64,000 bases of DNA from Platycnemis pennipes (taxonomy: Eukaryota > Arthropoda > Insecta > Odonata > Platycnemididae), in contig OW121856.1 in the NCBI GenBank assembly GCA_933228895.1, positions 17,067,805-17,131,804 of the forward strand. Reading direction: 5' to 3'. Each line of letters begins with the position of its first letter. Position 1 is the stretch's first letter. A program made the translations under genes and the position numbers. Under the pieces are notes generated by a model, which searched no databases, was not told where the DNA came from, and saw only the letters and a list, made by a program, of their open reading frames with translations. Positions 42,061 to 53,468 of the stretch are shown here, in pieces.

Positions 42061-45000
42061 TGAGCTAACGCCTCTAAATAGGATTTATTTATTTCACCCT
42101 GAAATTTTGCATTATGTCGGGTAACTATTATAAAATGAGGCGATTGCGTCAATTATCGGTAAAAAAAACAGCGGTATAAAAAATATTTGTTGGAAGAATT
42201 TCATTTTTGAGCGGACGCCTCTAAATAGGATTTATTTATTTCACCCTGAAATTTTGCATTACTTCAATGAACTGTTAGATAATAAGGAGATCGTGTCAAT
42301 TATTGATAAAAAAAGAGCTGTATAATAAAATTTAGATGGAAGAATATCATTTTTTAACTCATGCCTCTAATAGTCTTCATTTATTTCACCCTGAAATTTT
42401 GCATTATTTCGGTGAACTGTTATAAAATGAGGCGACGACGTCAATGACAGGTAAAAAACAGCGGTATAAAAAAATTTAATTGGAAGAATTTAATTTTTTA
42501 GTGAACGCCTTTAAGTACGATTTAATTATTTCATGTTGAAATTTACTTTATTATGGTGAAGTGCTATAAAATGAGGCGATAGCGAACATTAGAGGTAAAA
42601 AATCAGCTGTGTAAAAAAATTTAGTTCAAAGAATTTCATTTTTGAGCAAATGTCTCTTAAAAGAAATTATTTATTTCACCCTGAAATTTTGCATTACTTC
42701 GATGAACTGTATTATAATGAGGTGATTGCATCAATTATAGGTAAAAAAAAAACAGCGGTATAAAAAATTTTGGAAGAATTTCATTTTTGAGCGAACGCGC
42801 TTAATAGGATTTATTTATTTCACCCTGAAATTTTGCATTACTTCGATGAACTGTTATACAATGAGGCGATGGTGTCAATTATTGATAAAAAAAGAGCTGT
42901 ATAATAAAATTTTGTTGGAAGAATTTAATTTTTGAGAGAACCCCTCAAAAAAAGATTTATTTATTTCACTCCGAAAGTTTGCATTATTTCGGTGAATTGT
43001 AATAATCTGAGGCGATGGCGTAAATTGTAGGTAAAAAACAGCTGTATAAAAAAATGTAGTTGGAGGAATTTCATTTTTTAACGAACGCCTCTAAACAGGA
43101 CTTTATTTATTTCACCCTGAAATTTTGCATTATTTCGGTGAACTGTTATTAAATTAGGCGATGGCGTCAATTATAGGTAAAAAAACAGCTGTATAAAAAA
43201 AATGTGTTGGAAGAATTTCATTTTTGAGCGAACGCCTCTAAATAGGATTTATTTATTTCACCCTGCAATTTTTCATTATTTCGGTGAACTGTTATAAAAT
43301 GAGGCGATGGCGTCAATTATAGGTATAAACAGCGGTATAAAAAAATTTGTTAAAAGAATTTCATTTTTCAGCGAACGCCTCTTAATAGGATTTATTTATT
43401 TCACCCTGCAATTTTGCATATTTCGGTGAACTGTTATAAAATGAGGCAATGGCGTTGATTATATGTCAAAAAAATGATGTATAAAAAAATTTTGTTGGAA
43501 GAATATCATTTTTGAGCGAATGCGCTTAAATAGGATTTATTTATTTCACCCTGAAATTTTGCATTATTTTCGTTGAACTGATAAAAAATGAAGCAATGGC
43601 GTCAATTATAAGTAAAAAACATCTGTATAAAAAAATTCTGTTGGAAGAATTTCATTTTTGAGCGAACGCCATTAATTAGGATTGATTTAATTCACCCTTA
43701 AATTTTTCATTATTTCGGTGATCCGGTAAAAAATGTCGAGATGGCGTCAATTATAGTTAAAAAAACAGCTGTATAAAAAATTTAATTAGAATAATTTCAT
43801 TTTTGTTCTAACGCCTCTAAATATGATTTATTTATTTCACCCTGAAATTTTGCATTAGTGTGGTTTAATGTTATAAAATGCAGCGATGGCGTCAATTATA
43901 AGTAAAAATCAGCTGTTAAAAAACTGTATTTGGAAGAATTTTATTTCTGAGCGAACGCCTTGTGGTAGGATTTATTTTTTTCACCCTGAAGTTTTGCATT
44001 ATATCGGTGAACTGGTATAAAATAAGGCGATGGCGTCAATTATAGGTAAAAAAAAAGCTGTATAAAAAAATTTAGTTGTAAGAATTTCATTTTTGAGCGA
44101 ACGCCTCTAAGTAGGATTTATTTATTTCACCCTGCAAATTTGCATTATTTCGGTAACCTGTTATAAAATGAGGGGATGGCGTGAATTATAGGTACAAAAA
44201 CAGATGTATAAAAAAATTTGTTCGAAGAATTTCATTTCTGAGCAAATGTATCTTAAAAGAAATTATTTATTTCACCCTGAAATTTTGCATTATTTTCGGT
44301 GAACTGTTATAAAATAAGGCGAGGACGACAATTATAGGTATTATAGGTCAAAAAACAGATGTATAAAAAAATTCTGTTGGAAGAATTTCATTTTTGAGCG
44401 AACGCCTCTAAATAGGATTTATTTATTTCACCCTGAAATTCTGCAATATTTCGGTGAACTGTTATAAAATGAGGCGTTGGCGTAAATTATTGGTGAAAAA
44501 GAGCTGTATAAAAAAACTTACTTGGAAGAATTTCATTTTTGTTCGAATGCCTCTAAATTTGATTTATTTATTTAACCCTGAAAGTTTGCATTATTTTGGT
44601 TACCTGTTATAAAATGAAGCGATGGCGTCAATTATATTTTAAAATCAGCTGAATAAAAAAATTAAGTTGGGAGAATTTCATTTTTTAACGAACGCCTTGT
44701 GGTAGGATTTATTTATTTCAACCTGTGGTTTTGCATTATTTCGGTGAACTGTTATAAAATGAGTCAATGAAGTCTATTATAGGTAAAAAAAAACAGCTGT
44801 ATAAAAAAATTTAGTTGGAAGAATTTAATTTTTGAGCGAACGCCTCTAAATAGGATTTATTTATTTCACCTTGATATTTTGCATTATTTCGGTGAACTGT
44901 TATAAAATGAGGCGATGGCGTCAATTATAGGTAAAAAAAACAGCAGTATAAAAAAAATTTGTTGGAAGAATTTCATTTTTGATGGAACGCCTCTAAATAG

Positions 45001-48000
45001 GATTTATTTATTTCATCCTGAAAATTTGCATTATATCGGTGAACTGTTATAAAATGAGGCGATAGCGTGAATTATTGGTAAAAAAACAGATGTATAAAAA
45101 AATTTGGTTGGAAGAATTTCATTTTTTAACCAACGCGTTTAAATAGTATTTAACTTTTTCACCCTGAAATTTTGTATTATTTCGGTGTACTGTTATAAAA
45201 TGAGGCGATGGCGTGATTTATAGTTAAAAAAACAATGTATAAAAAAATCTAGTTGGAAGAATTTCATTTTTCAGCAAACTTCTCTAAATAGAAATTATTT
45301 ATTTCACCCTGAAATTTTCCATTACTTCGATGAACTGTTAGATAATGAGGTAATGGCGTCAATTCATGTTAAAAAAGAGCTGTATAATAAAATTTAGATG
45401 GTAGAATATCATTTTTTAACTCACGCCTCTAATAGTCTTTATTTATTTCACCCTGAAATTTTGCATTATTTCGGTGAACTGTTATAAAATGAGGCGATGG
45501 CGTTAATTATAGGTAAAAAAACAGCGGTATAAAAAAATTTTGTTGGAAGAATTTAATTTTTGAGCTAACGCCTCTAAATAGGATTTATTTATTTCACCCT
45601 GAAATTTTGCAATATTTCGGTGAACTGTTATAAAATGAGGAGATGGCGTGTATTATAGGTAAAAGAACAGATGTATAAAAAAGTTTAGTTCGAAGAATTT
45701 CATTTTTGAGCAAATGTCTCTTAAAAGAAATTATTTATTTCACCCTGAAATTTGGCATTATTTTCGGTGAACTGTTATAAAATAAGGCGATGGCGTCAAT
45801 TATAGGTAAAAAAACAGCGGTATAAAAAAATTTGTTGAAAAAATTTCATTTTTGAGCGAGTGCCTATTAATAGGATTTATTTATTTCACCCTGCAATTTT
45901 GCATTACTTCGATGAACTGATATATAATGAGGTGATGACGTCAATTATATGTAAAAAAAACAGCGGTATAAAAAAATTTGTTGGAAAAATTTAATTTTTG
46001 AGCGAACCCCTCAAAAAAAGATTTATTTATTTCACTCTGAAAGTTTGCATTATTTCGGTGAACTGTAATAAACTGAGGCGATGGCGTAAATTGTAGGTAA
46101 AAAACAGCTGTATAAAAAAATGTAGTTGGAGGAATTTCATTTTTTTACGAACGCCTCTAAACAGGACTTTATTTATTTCACCCTGAAATTTTGCATTATT
46201 TCGGTGAACTGTTATAAAATGAGGCGATGGCGTTAATTATATGTCAAAAAAAAGATGTATAAGAAAATTTTGTTGGAAGAATATCATTTTTGAGCGAATG
46301 CGCTGAAATAGGATTTATTTATTTCACCCTAATATTTTGCATTATTTTCGTGGAACTGTTAAAACATGAAGCGATGGCGTCAATTATAAGTAAAAAACAT
46401 CTGTATAAAAAATTCTGTTGGGAGACTTTCATTTTTGAGCGAACGCCATTAAGTAGGATTGATTTAATTCACCCTGAAATTTTGCATTATTTCGGTGATC
46501 CGGTAAAAAATGTCGAGATGGCGTCAATTATAGTTAAAAAAACAGCTGTATAAAAAATTAAGTTAGAATAATTTCATTTTTGTTCTAACGCCTCCAAATA
46601 TGATTTATTTACTTCACGTTGAAATTTTGCATTATTGTCGTTTAATGTTATAAAATGAAGGGATGGCGTCAATTATAAGTAAAAATCAGCTGTTAAAAAA
46701 ATGTAGTTGGAAGAATTTCATTTCTGAGCGAACGCTTTGTGGTAGGATTTATTTTTTTCACCCTGAAGTTTTGCATTATATCGGTGAACTGTTATAAATA
46801 AGGCGATGGCGTCAATTATAGGTAAAGAAAAGCTGTATAAAAAAATTTAGTTGGAAGAATTTCATTTTTTAGCGAATGCCTGTAAATGGGATTTATTTAT
46901 TTCAACCTAAAATTTTGCATTATTTCGGTGAACTGTTACAAAATGAGGCGATGGAGTGTACTATAGGTAAAAAAAACAGCTTTTTAAAAAAATTTAGTTG
47001 AAAGAATTTCATTTTTGACCGAACGCCTTTAAGAAGGATTTATTTATTTCACCCTGAAATTATGCATTATTTCGGTGCACTGTTATAAATAAAGGCGATG
47101 GCGTCAATTATAGGTAAAAAAACAGCTGCATAAAAAAATTTAGTTTGAAGAATTTCATTTTTGAGCGAAATTTCTAAATAGGATTTATTTTTTTCACCCT
47201 GAAATTTTGAATTATTACCGTGAAGTGTTATATAATGAGGCGATGGCGTCAATTATAGATTAAACTAACTATATAAAATAATTAAGTAGGAAGAACTTCA
47301 TTTTTGAGCGAAGGCCTCTAAATGGAATTTATTTTTTTCACCCTGCAATTTTGCATTATTTCGGTGTCATGTTATTAAATGAATCGATGGCGTCAATTAT
47401 AGGTAAAAAACTGGTGTATAAAAAAATTTGTCGGAAGAATTTTATTTTTGAGTGAACGTCTTTAAGTACGATTTAATTATTTCATATTAAAAATTTGCAT
47501 TATTTTGGTGAACTGTTTTAAAATGAGGCGATAGCGCCAATTATAGGTAAAAAGCAGCTGTGTAAAAAAATTTAGTTGTAAGAATTTCATTTTTGAGCGA
47601 ACGCCTTTAAATAGGATTTATTTATTTCACCCTGGAATTTTCCATTATTTCGGTGAACTGTTATTAAATGAGGCGATGGCGTCAATTATAGGTAAAAAAA
47701 ACAGCGGTATAAAAAAAATTTGTTGGAAGTTTTTCATTTTTGAGCGAACGCCTCTAAATAGGATTCATTTATTTCAACCTGCAATTTTGCATTATATGTG
47801 TGCTGTTATTAAATGAGGCAATGGCGTGAATTATAGGTAAAAAACGTATGTATAAAAAATTTAGTTCGAAGAATTTCATTTTTGTTCGAACGCCCTTAAA
47901 TATGATTTATTAATTTCACCCTGAAATTTTGCCTTATTTTGGTTAAATGTTATAATGTGAAGCAATGGCTTCAATTATACGTAAAACACAGATGTATAAA

Positions 48001-51000
48001 AAAATTTAGTTGGGAAAATTTCATTTTTAGCGAACGCCTTGTGGTAGTAATTATTTATTTCACCCTGAAGCTTTGCAATATTTCGGTGAACTGTTATAAA
48101 ATGAGGCGATGACGTCAATTATAGGTAAAAAAACAGGTGTATAAAAAAATGTAGTTGGAAGCATTTCATTTTAGCGCGAACCCCTTTAAGTAGAATTTAA
48201 TTATTTCACCCTGGAATTTTGCATTACTTTGATGAACTTTTATATAATGAGGTGATGGCGTAAATTATTGATAAAAAAATAGCTGTTTAAAAAAATTTAT
48301 TTGGAAGAATCTAATTTTTGAGCGAAACCCTCAATAAAGGATTTATTTATTTCACCCTGAATGTTTGCATTATTTCGGTGAAGTGTAATAAACTGAGGCG
48401 ATGGCGTAAATTATAGGTAAAAAACAGCTGTATAAAATTATTTAGTTGGATGAATTTCACTTTTTTACGAACGCTGCTGAAGAGGATTTAATTATTTCAC
48501 CCTGAAATTTTGCATTATTTCGGTGAACTGTTATAAAATGACGCGATGGTGTCAATTATAAGTAAAAAACAGCTGTTTAAAAAAATTTAGTTGAAAGAAT
48601 TTCATTTTTGAGCGAACGCCTGCAAATGGGATTTTTTTATTTCAACCTGAAATTTTGCATTATTTCGGTGAACTGTTATAAAATTAAGCGATGGCCTCAA
48701 TGTTAAGTAAAAAACATCTGTATAAAAAAATTTTGTTGGAAGAATTTCATTTTCGAGCAAACGCCTCTAAATGGGATTTATTTATTTCAACCTGAAATTT
48801 TGTATTATTTCGGTGAACTGTTATAAAATGTGGCGTTGGTGCAAATTTTTGGTGAAAAAGAGCTGTATAAAAAAATGAAGTTGGAAGAATTTCATTTTTG
48901 AGCGAACGCCATGAAGTAGAATTGATTTATTTCACCCTGAAATTTTGCATAAATTTGGTGATCTGGTAAAAAATGTCGCGATGGCGTAAATGATAGTTAA
49001 AAAAACAGCAGTATAAAAAAATTGAGTTGGGAGAATTTAATTTTTGAGCGAATGCCTTGTGGTAGGATTTATTTATTTCACCCTGAAATTTTGCATTATT
49101 TCGGTGAACTATTATAAAATGAGGCGATGGCGTCCATTATAAGTAAAAAACAGCTGCTTAAAAAAATTTAGTTGAAAGAATTTCAATTTGAGCGAACGCC
49201 TGCAAATGGGATTTATTTATTTCAACCTGAAATTTTGCATTATTTCGGTGCACTGTTATAAATAAAGGCGATGGCGTTTATTTTAGATAATAAAACAGCT
49301 GTATAAAAAAATTTAGTTTGAAGAATTTCATTTTTGAGGGAACGTCTCTAAATAGGATTTATTTATTTCACCCTGAAATTTTGAATTATTACCGTGAACT
49401 GTTATATAATGAGGCGATGGCGTCATTTATAGATATAAAAAAAACTGTATAAAATAATTATGTTGGAAGTACTTCAGTTTTGAGCGAACGCCTCTAAATA
49501 GGATTCACTTATTTTCCCTGAAATTTTGCATTATTTTCGGTGAACTGTTATAAAATTAGGCGATGTCGTCAATTTTAGGTAAAAAATCAGCTTTATAAAA
49601 AAATTTAGTTGGAAAAATTTCATTTTTGAGACAACGCCTTTAAGTAGGATTTATTAATATCACCCAGAATTTTTGCATTAATTTCGGTGAGCTGTTATAA
49701 AATGAGGTGATGGCGTCAATGTTAGGTAAAAAATCCGCTATATAAAGAATTAAGTTGGAAGAATTTCATTTTTGAGCGAACGCCTGTAAATGGGATTTTT
49801 TTATTTCAACCTGAAATTTTGCATTATTTTGGTGAACTGTTTTAAATGAGGCGATGGAGTATATTATAGGTAAAAAACAGCTGTTTAAAAAATTTTAGTT
49901 GATAGAATTTCATTTTTTAACGAACGCCTCTAAACAGGATTTATTTATTTCACCCTGAAATTATGCATTATTTCGGTGCAATTTTATAAATAAAGGCGAT
50001 GGCGACAATTTTAGATAAAAAAACAGCTGTATAAAAAAATTTAGTTTGAAGAATTTCATTTTTGAGTGAATGTCCCTAAATAGGATTTACTTATTTCACC
50101 CTGAAATTTTGAATTTTTACCGTGAACTGTTATATAATGAGGCGATGGCGTCATTTATAGATATAAAAAAACTGTATAAAATAATTAAGTTGGAAGAACT
50201 TCTTTTTTGGGCGAACGCCTCTAAATAGGATTCATTTATTTTTCCCTGAAATTTTGCATTATTTTCGGTGAACTGTTATAAAATTAGGCGATGTCGTCAA
50301 TTTTAGGTAAAAAATCAGCTATATAAAAAAATTTAGTTGGAAATATTTCATTTTTGAGATCACGCCTTTAAGTAGGATTTATTAATTTCACCCAGAATTT
50401 TTGCATTCATGTCGGTGAGCTGTTATAAAATGAGTTGATGGCGTCAATTTTAGGTAAAAAAACAGATGTATAAAAAAATTTAGTTCGAAGAATTTCATTT
50501 TTGAGCAAACGTCTCTAAAAAGAAATTATATATTTCACCCTGAAATTTTGCATTATTTTCGGGGAACTGTTATAAAATGAGGCTGGGACGTCAATGTTAG
50601 GTTATGTTGGTCAAAAAACAGATTTAGAAAAGATCAGAGAAAAAATTTAGTTAGAAGAATTTCATTTTTGTTCGAATGCCTCTAAATATGATTTATATAT
50701 TTCACCCTGAAATTTTGCATTATTTTGGTAAACTGTTATAAAATGAGGGGATGGGGTTAATTATAGATATAAAAAAAACTGTATAATCATTTTAGTTGGG
50801 AGAATTTGATTTTTGAGCTAAAGCCTTTAAGTAGGATATATTTATTCCACCCTGAAATTTTGCATTATTTCGGTGAAGTGTAATAAAATGAGGCGATGGT
50901 GTAAATTATAGGTAAAAAACAGCTGTATAAAAAAATTTAGTTGGAAGAATTTCATTTTTTAACGAACGCCTCTAAACAGGATTTATTTATTTCACCCTGA

Positions 51001-51070
51001 AATTTTGCATTATTTCGGTGAACTAGTATAAAATGAGGCGATGGCGTCAATTATAAGTAAACTGATGTAT

Positions 51071-52612
51071 TGAAACTGGGAAACCAAATCCCTCAACCTC
51101 TACTAACGAATCCGACTGGACAACCATCAGTCGCAGAAAATCCCCTCCCAAAAAACCAAACTTTTCCGTTCCCACTAACAAAGATCCACGAACACCGAAC
51201 ACCAAAAAGACCTCAGGAATCCCGGCCATTCGCCTTTATGACTTTAAATTATATGCCAAGCTTTATGACAACATAAAGAAATAAATAAACTACCCCATGG
51301 GAACCACTATCACAAACCAATGCATCATCATCAATGCAAGATGCCTTGAGGATTTCAGAAAAATTAAAGAAATCCTACAACACGCCAAAGCACAATTTTC
51401 AACAAATGCCCTACCGTGGAGCAGCGACGTATCTATGTCATCAAAGGCCTAACAAAAGAACTACCAAAGGAATTCCTTAAACAGGAACTGACTGACCAAG
51501 GATTTGAAATCGACCTATTCGAAATACTGACAACCACCAGACCATTGAAGGATACTACGGAGGAGACGGCACCTAGGTCAACAAACCTCTACAAAATACT
51601 ACTCACTAGTAAGAACCAGGAAGCAGAATTACTGAAAATAACCACCATTAGAGGCATACCAATCACCATAGAGGAATACCGCAGATCCACAGGGCCAGCG
51701 CAATGCACCAAATGTTGCCGCATAGGCCATACAAAAAATTACTGCGAGCTTGACCCGAACTGTGCTCGCTGTGCGAAATCTCACCATACTGGGGATTGCA
51801 CGTTACCGCTTGGTCATCCAACAAAATGCTTCAATTGCGGCGGTCACCATACAGCAACGTTCAAAAAATGTCCGAAATTTGTGAGAAAAGTTGCTGACAT
51901 GCAACGCAATGCAACAAAGGCCACCCCAACCACAACCCATCCTACCAAAAACCTTAAACCTGCACCCATTCCTACAAGTAACCCATGGCAATCCCGAAAT
52001 CCTCAATCCCTAAAAACTCCTGTTGTTGCTAGAGAACTTTTCCCTACCGAAAATACCTTCCAAGTGCTGGAAATTGATCAAGATGACGCTGAGCATCACA
52101 CCACATCCGGCGATGAAGCATGCGCAGAAATACCTTATCCACACACAAAACCACACACACCAAACACTTACAAAAGGAATCCCCTTAGACATTATGAAGA
52201 GCCAAAACCTCAGAGACAAGCACCCAAAGAAAAAATCATTGCACCACAGAACCTCAATAGGACGACCTTCCCACCAGCTCCAATCCTACCGCCAATTAGT
52301 GGTGTGTCAACAACCTCGGAATCGACTGTTAGACCGTCATCACCGCAACCACCTGAAATTCCCGCATCCGTTCCCAGCAATCCTATTCCCACATCCACAG
52401 CACCCCAATCACTTTCCACTGTTCCACTTGCAACATCCGCAACTTATTCACTCAGATCACCAGATGGCTCCCTGAATTGGGCTGCAATAATTCAATGGGG
52501 ACTGAGCAAAATCCCGTCTTACCTTTGTATCCACTCCTTCTCCGACGCCATCCCTATCCTTCTAAAGCACGCCCTTGAACTCTTTACCCTTCTTTATGGA
52601 GCACAACAGTAA
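51071..52612 (+). pseudogene. Retrotransposon gag (ORF1), 5'-truncated with one stop and one frameshift
   Basis: The protein would bind element RNA. An open stretch of 398 codons from 51416 to the stop at 52610 begins at GTG with no ATG between it and the upstream stop, so it is not a natural start. It contains three CCHC knuckles at residues 97-110 (CX2CX4HX4C), 116-128 (CX2CX3HX4C) and 138-152 (CX2CX3HX6C), preceded by a conserved-looking gag region (RRIYVIKGL) and followed by a Pro/Thr/Ser-rich tail. Translating 51072-51415 in the other frame gives plausible upstream gag sequence (ESDWTTISRRK, then IRLYDFKLYAKLYDNIKK, then CLEDFRKIKEILQ), interrupted by TAA at 51282. A net one-base loss or two-base gain near 51410-51419 joins the frames. 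The initiator end is lost in the satellite junction. I call it a Jockey/I-type gag; the exact clade is uncertain. Confidence 0.88.
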
Positions 52613-53458
52613 ACAAAAACACATAGTCAATCTCCGAGTTCTGCAATGGAACTGCTGCCATCTTCCACCACGCATGGAGGAACTCAAGCTCATGATTGAA
52701 AATCACAAACCGGACCTAATCACACTTTCTGAAACATGCCTCAAAGCATCTCAACATATTCGCATCCCAGGCTACACATTCTACAGACAAGACAGACATA
52801 CAACCTCCAAAACATCTTTCGGCGGCGTCGCCATCGGCCTCAAAACATCATTACAACACAAACAAATACATTACACCAACATCAGTAACATAGAAATAAC
52901 AGGTATACAATTAACCACAAAATCAGGAGAAATCAATATAATTTCAGCTTACATATCTCCAAAGAAACCATTCTTGATAGAAGAGTTGGACATCCTCTTT
53001 CCAGCCAAAATATCCACTCTCCTATTTGGAGACATAAACAGCAAACACAAAGCTTGGGGCTGCAAAGTCACAAATGCAAAAGGACGATTGCTGCAAAAAT
53101 ACGTTTTACAAAATTCAATAAAGGTCATAGCGCCTAATGAACCAACTCACTCGCACAACACACAATCTACAGACATATTAGATATTGGCTTAATCAAAAA
53201 CATCTATACAGTCCACCACAATCAAGTACTGCATGAAGGATCGTCAGATCATTTCCCGGTACTCACGGATTTCGACTTGAATCCTATCCTTGCTCCTAGC
53301 AAACCTTCCACCAGTAGAAATTGGGATTTATACACAGAAATACTAGAAAATAATCTCACATACAACACTATTAACACATACATAGAAAACACAAAAACAT
53401 CCATTGATCAAACAATTAACCTAATAAACACCTGCATCACTAATGCCTTAAGCAGATC
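51071..53458 (+). mobile_element. Non-LTR retrotransposon fragment, Jockey/I-type, copy A
   Basis: The sequence changes abruptly from satellite to A/C-rich coding-like DNA at about 51061-51071, after GGCGTCAATTATAAGTAAA, and back to satellite at 53459 (ACTGTTATAAAATGAGGCG). It contains gag (ORF1) followed by the start of ORF2 with an endonuclease domain, the order seen in Jockey and I superfamily LINEs. Reverse transcriptase, any RNase H and the 3' tail are missing, as are the 5' untranslated region and the gag start codon. I see no target-site duplication: satellite leaves at monomer position about 83 and resumes at position about 44. Being truncated at the 3' end is unusual, because target-primed reverse transcription normally truncates the 5' end, so a later deletion or recombination is likely. 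Confidence 0.9.
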
Positions 53459-53468
53459 ACTGTTATAA
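52596..53468 (+). pseudogene. Retrotransposon ORF2, endonuclease domain only
   Basis: The ATG at 52596 overlaps the gag stop by 17 bp in another frame, a common LINE arrangement; an upstream TTG at 52575 is not needed. From that ATG the product is 290 residues and is an APE-type endonuclease that would nick target DNA for reverse transcription. Visible motifs are N19 (LQWNC), E46 (LSETCL), Y119 (SAYISP), D146 and N148 (FGDINSKHKAWG), D193/D196 and S217-D218-H219 (SSDHFPV), so the catalytic set looks complete. Complete ORF2 proteins of these elements are usually more than 800 residues and continue into reverse transcriptase. Here the frame enters satellite after S288, and the final two leucines and the stop are satellite-derived. 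The nuclease domain could fold, but the element is not autonomous. Confidence 0.9.

Larger units (their letters stand above)
1..51070 (+). repeat. AT-rich 146-bp satellite array (left block)
   Basis: Head-to-tail monomers fill the whole stretch. A modal monomer can be read from the block ATTTATTTCACCCTGAAATT, then TTTCGGTGAACTGTTATAAA, then ATGAGGCGATGGCGTCAATT, then ATAGGTAAAAAAACAG, then CTGTATAAAAAAATTTAG, then TTGGAAGAATTTCATTTTTG, then AGCGAACGCCTCTAAATAGG; I count 146 bp and 45 G/C per modal unit. Individual monomers differ by substitutions, small indels and a recurring insertion of about 10 bp. All units have the same orientation. No host gene, RNA gene or promoter is supported in this block. 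Short reading frames come from the monomer itself. The family is not one I can name; its length and homogeneity fit a pericentromeric or centromeric insect satellite, which is inference. Confidence 0.97.
42243..53458 (+). repeat. Macro-repeat copy A (satellite plus LINE fragment)
   Basis: This block corresponds monomer by monomer to 54600-64000. Marker pairs give the offsets: 42371/54728 (12357), 43001/55503 (12502), 43452/55810 (12358), 44720/56051 and 45130/56461 (11331), 45934/56828 (10894), 46553/57592 (11039), 47067/58105 (11038) and 51416/62449 (11033). Each large step equals one, seven, three or one monomers. The final small steps are a 1-bp loss in an A/T run near 57790 and a 6-bp loss near 61928. 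Both copies hold the same LINE fragment joined to satellite at the same base. Confidence 0.9.

Noticed and set aside
51070..51276. A separate 68-codon protein before gag.
   Set aside because: It begins at TTG, and another frame of the same DNA gives gag-like sequence continuous with the downstream gag, so this frame is a shadow.
52023..52475. A 150-codon frame overlapping gag, and minus-strand frames at 51803-52219, with equivalents in copy B.
   Set aside because: They overlap the gag frame that carries the zinc knuckles, and have low-complexity His/Pro-rich or Cys-rich content expected from out-of-frame reading.
51416..53468. A domesticated host gene made from gag and endonuclease.
   Set aside because: The gag start is lost, the frame is broken upstream, and ORF2 ends in satellite sequence. 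The open frames are explained by recent decay and recent duplication.
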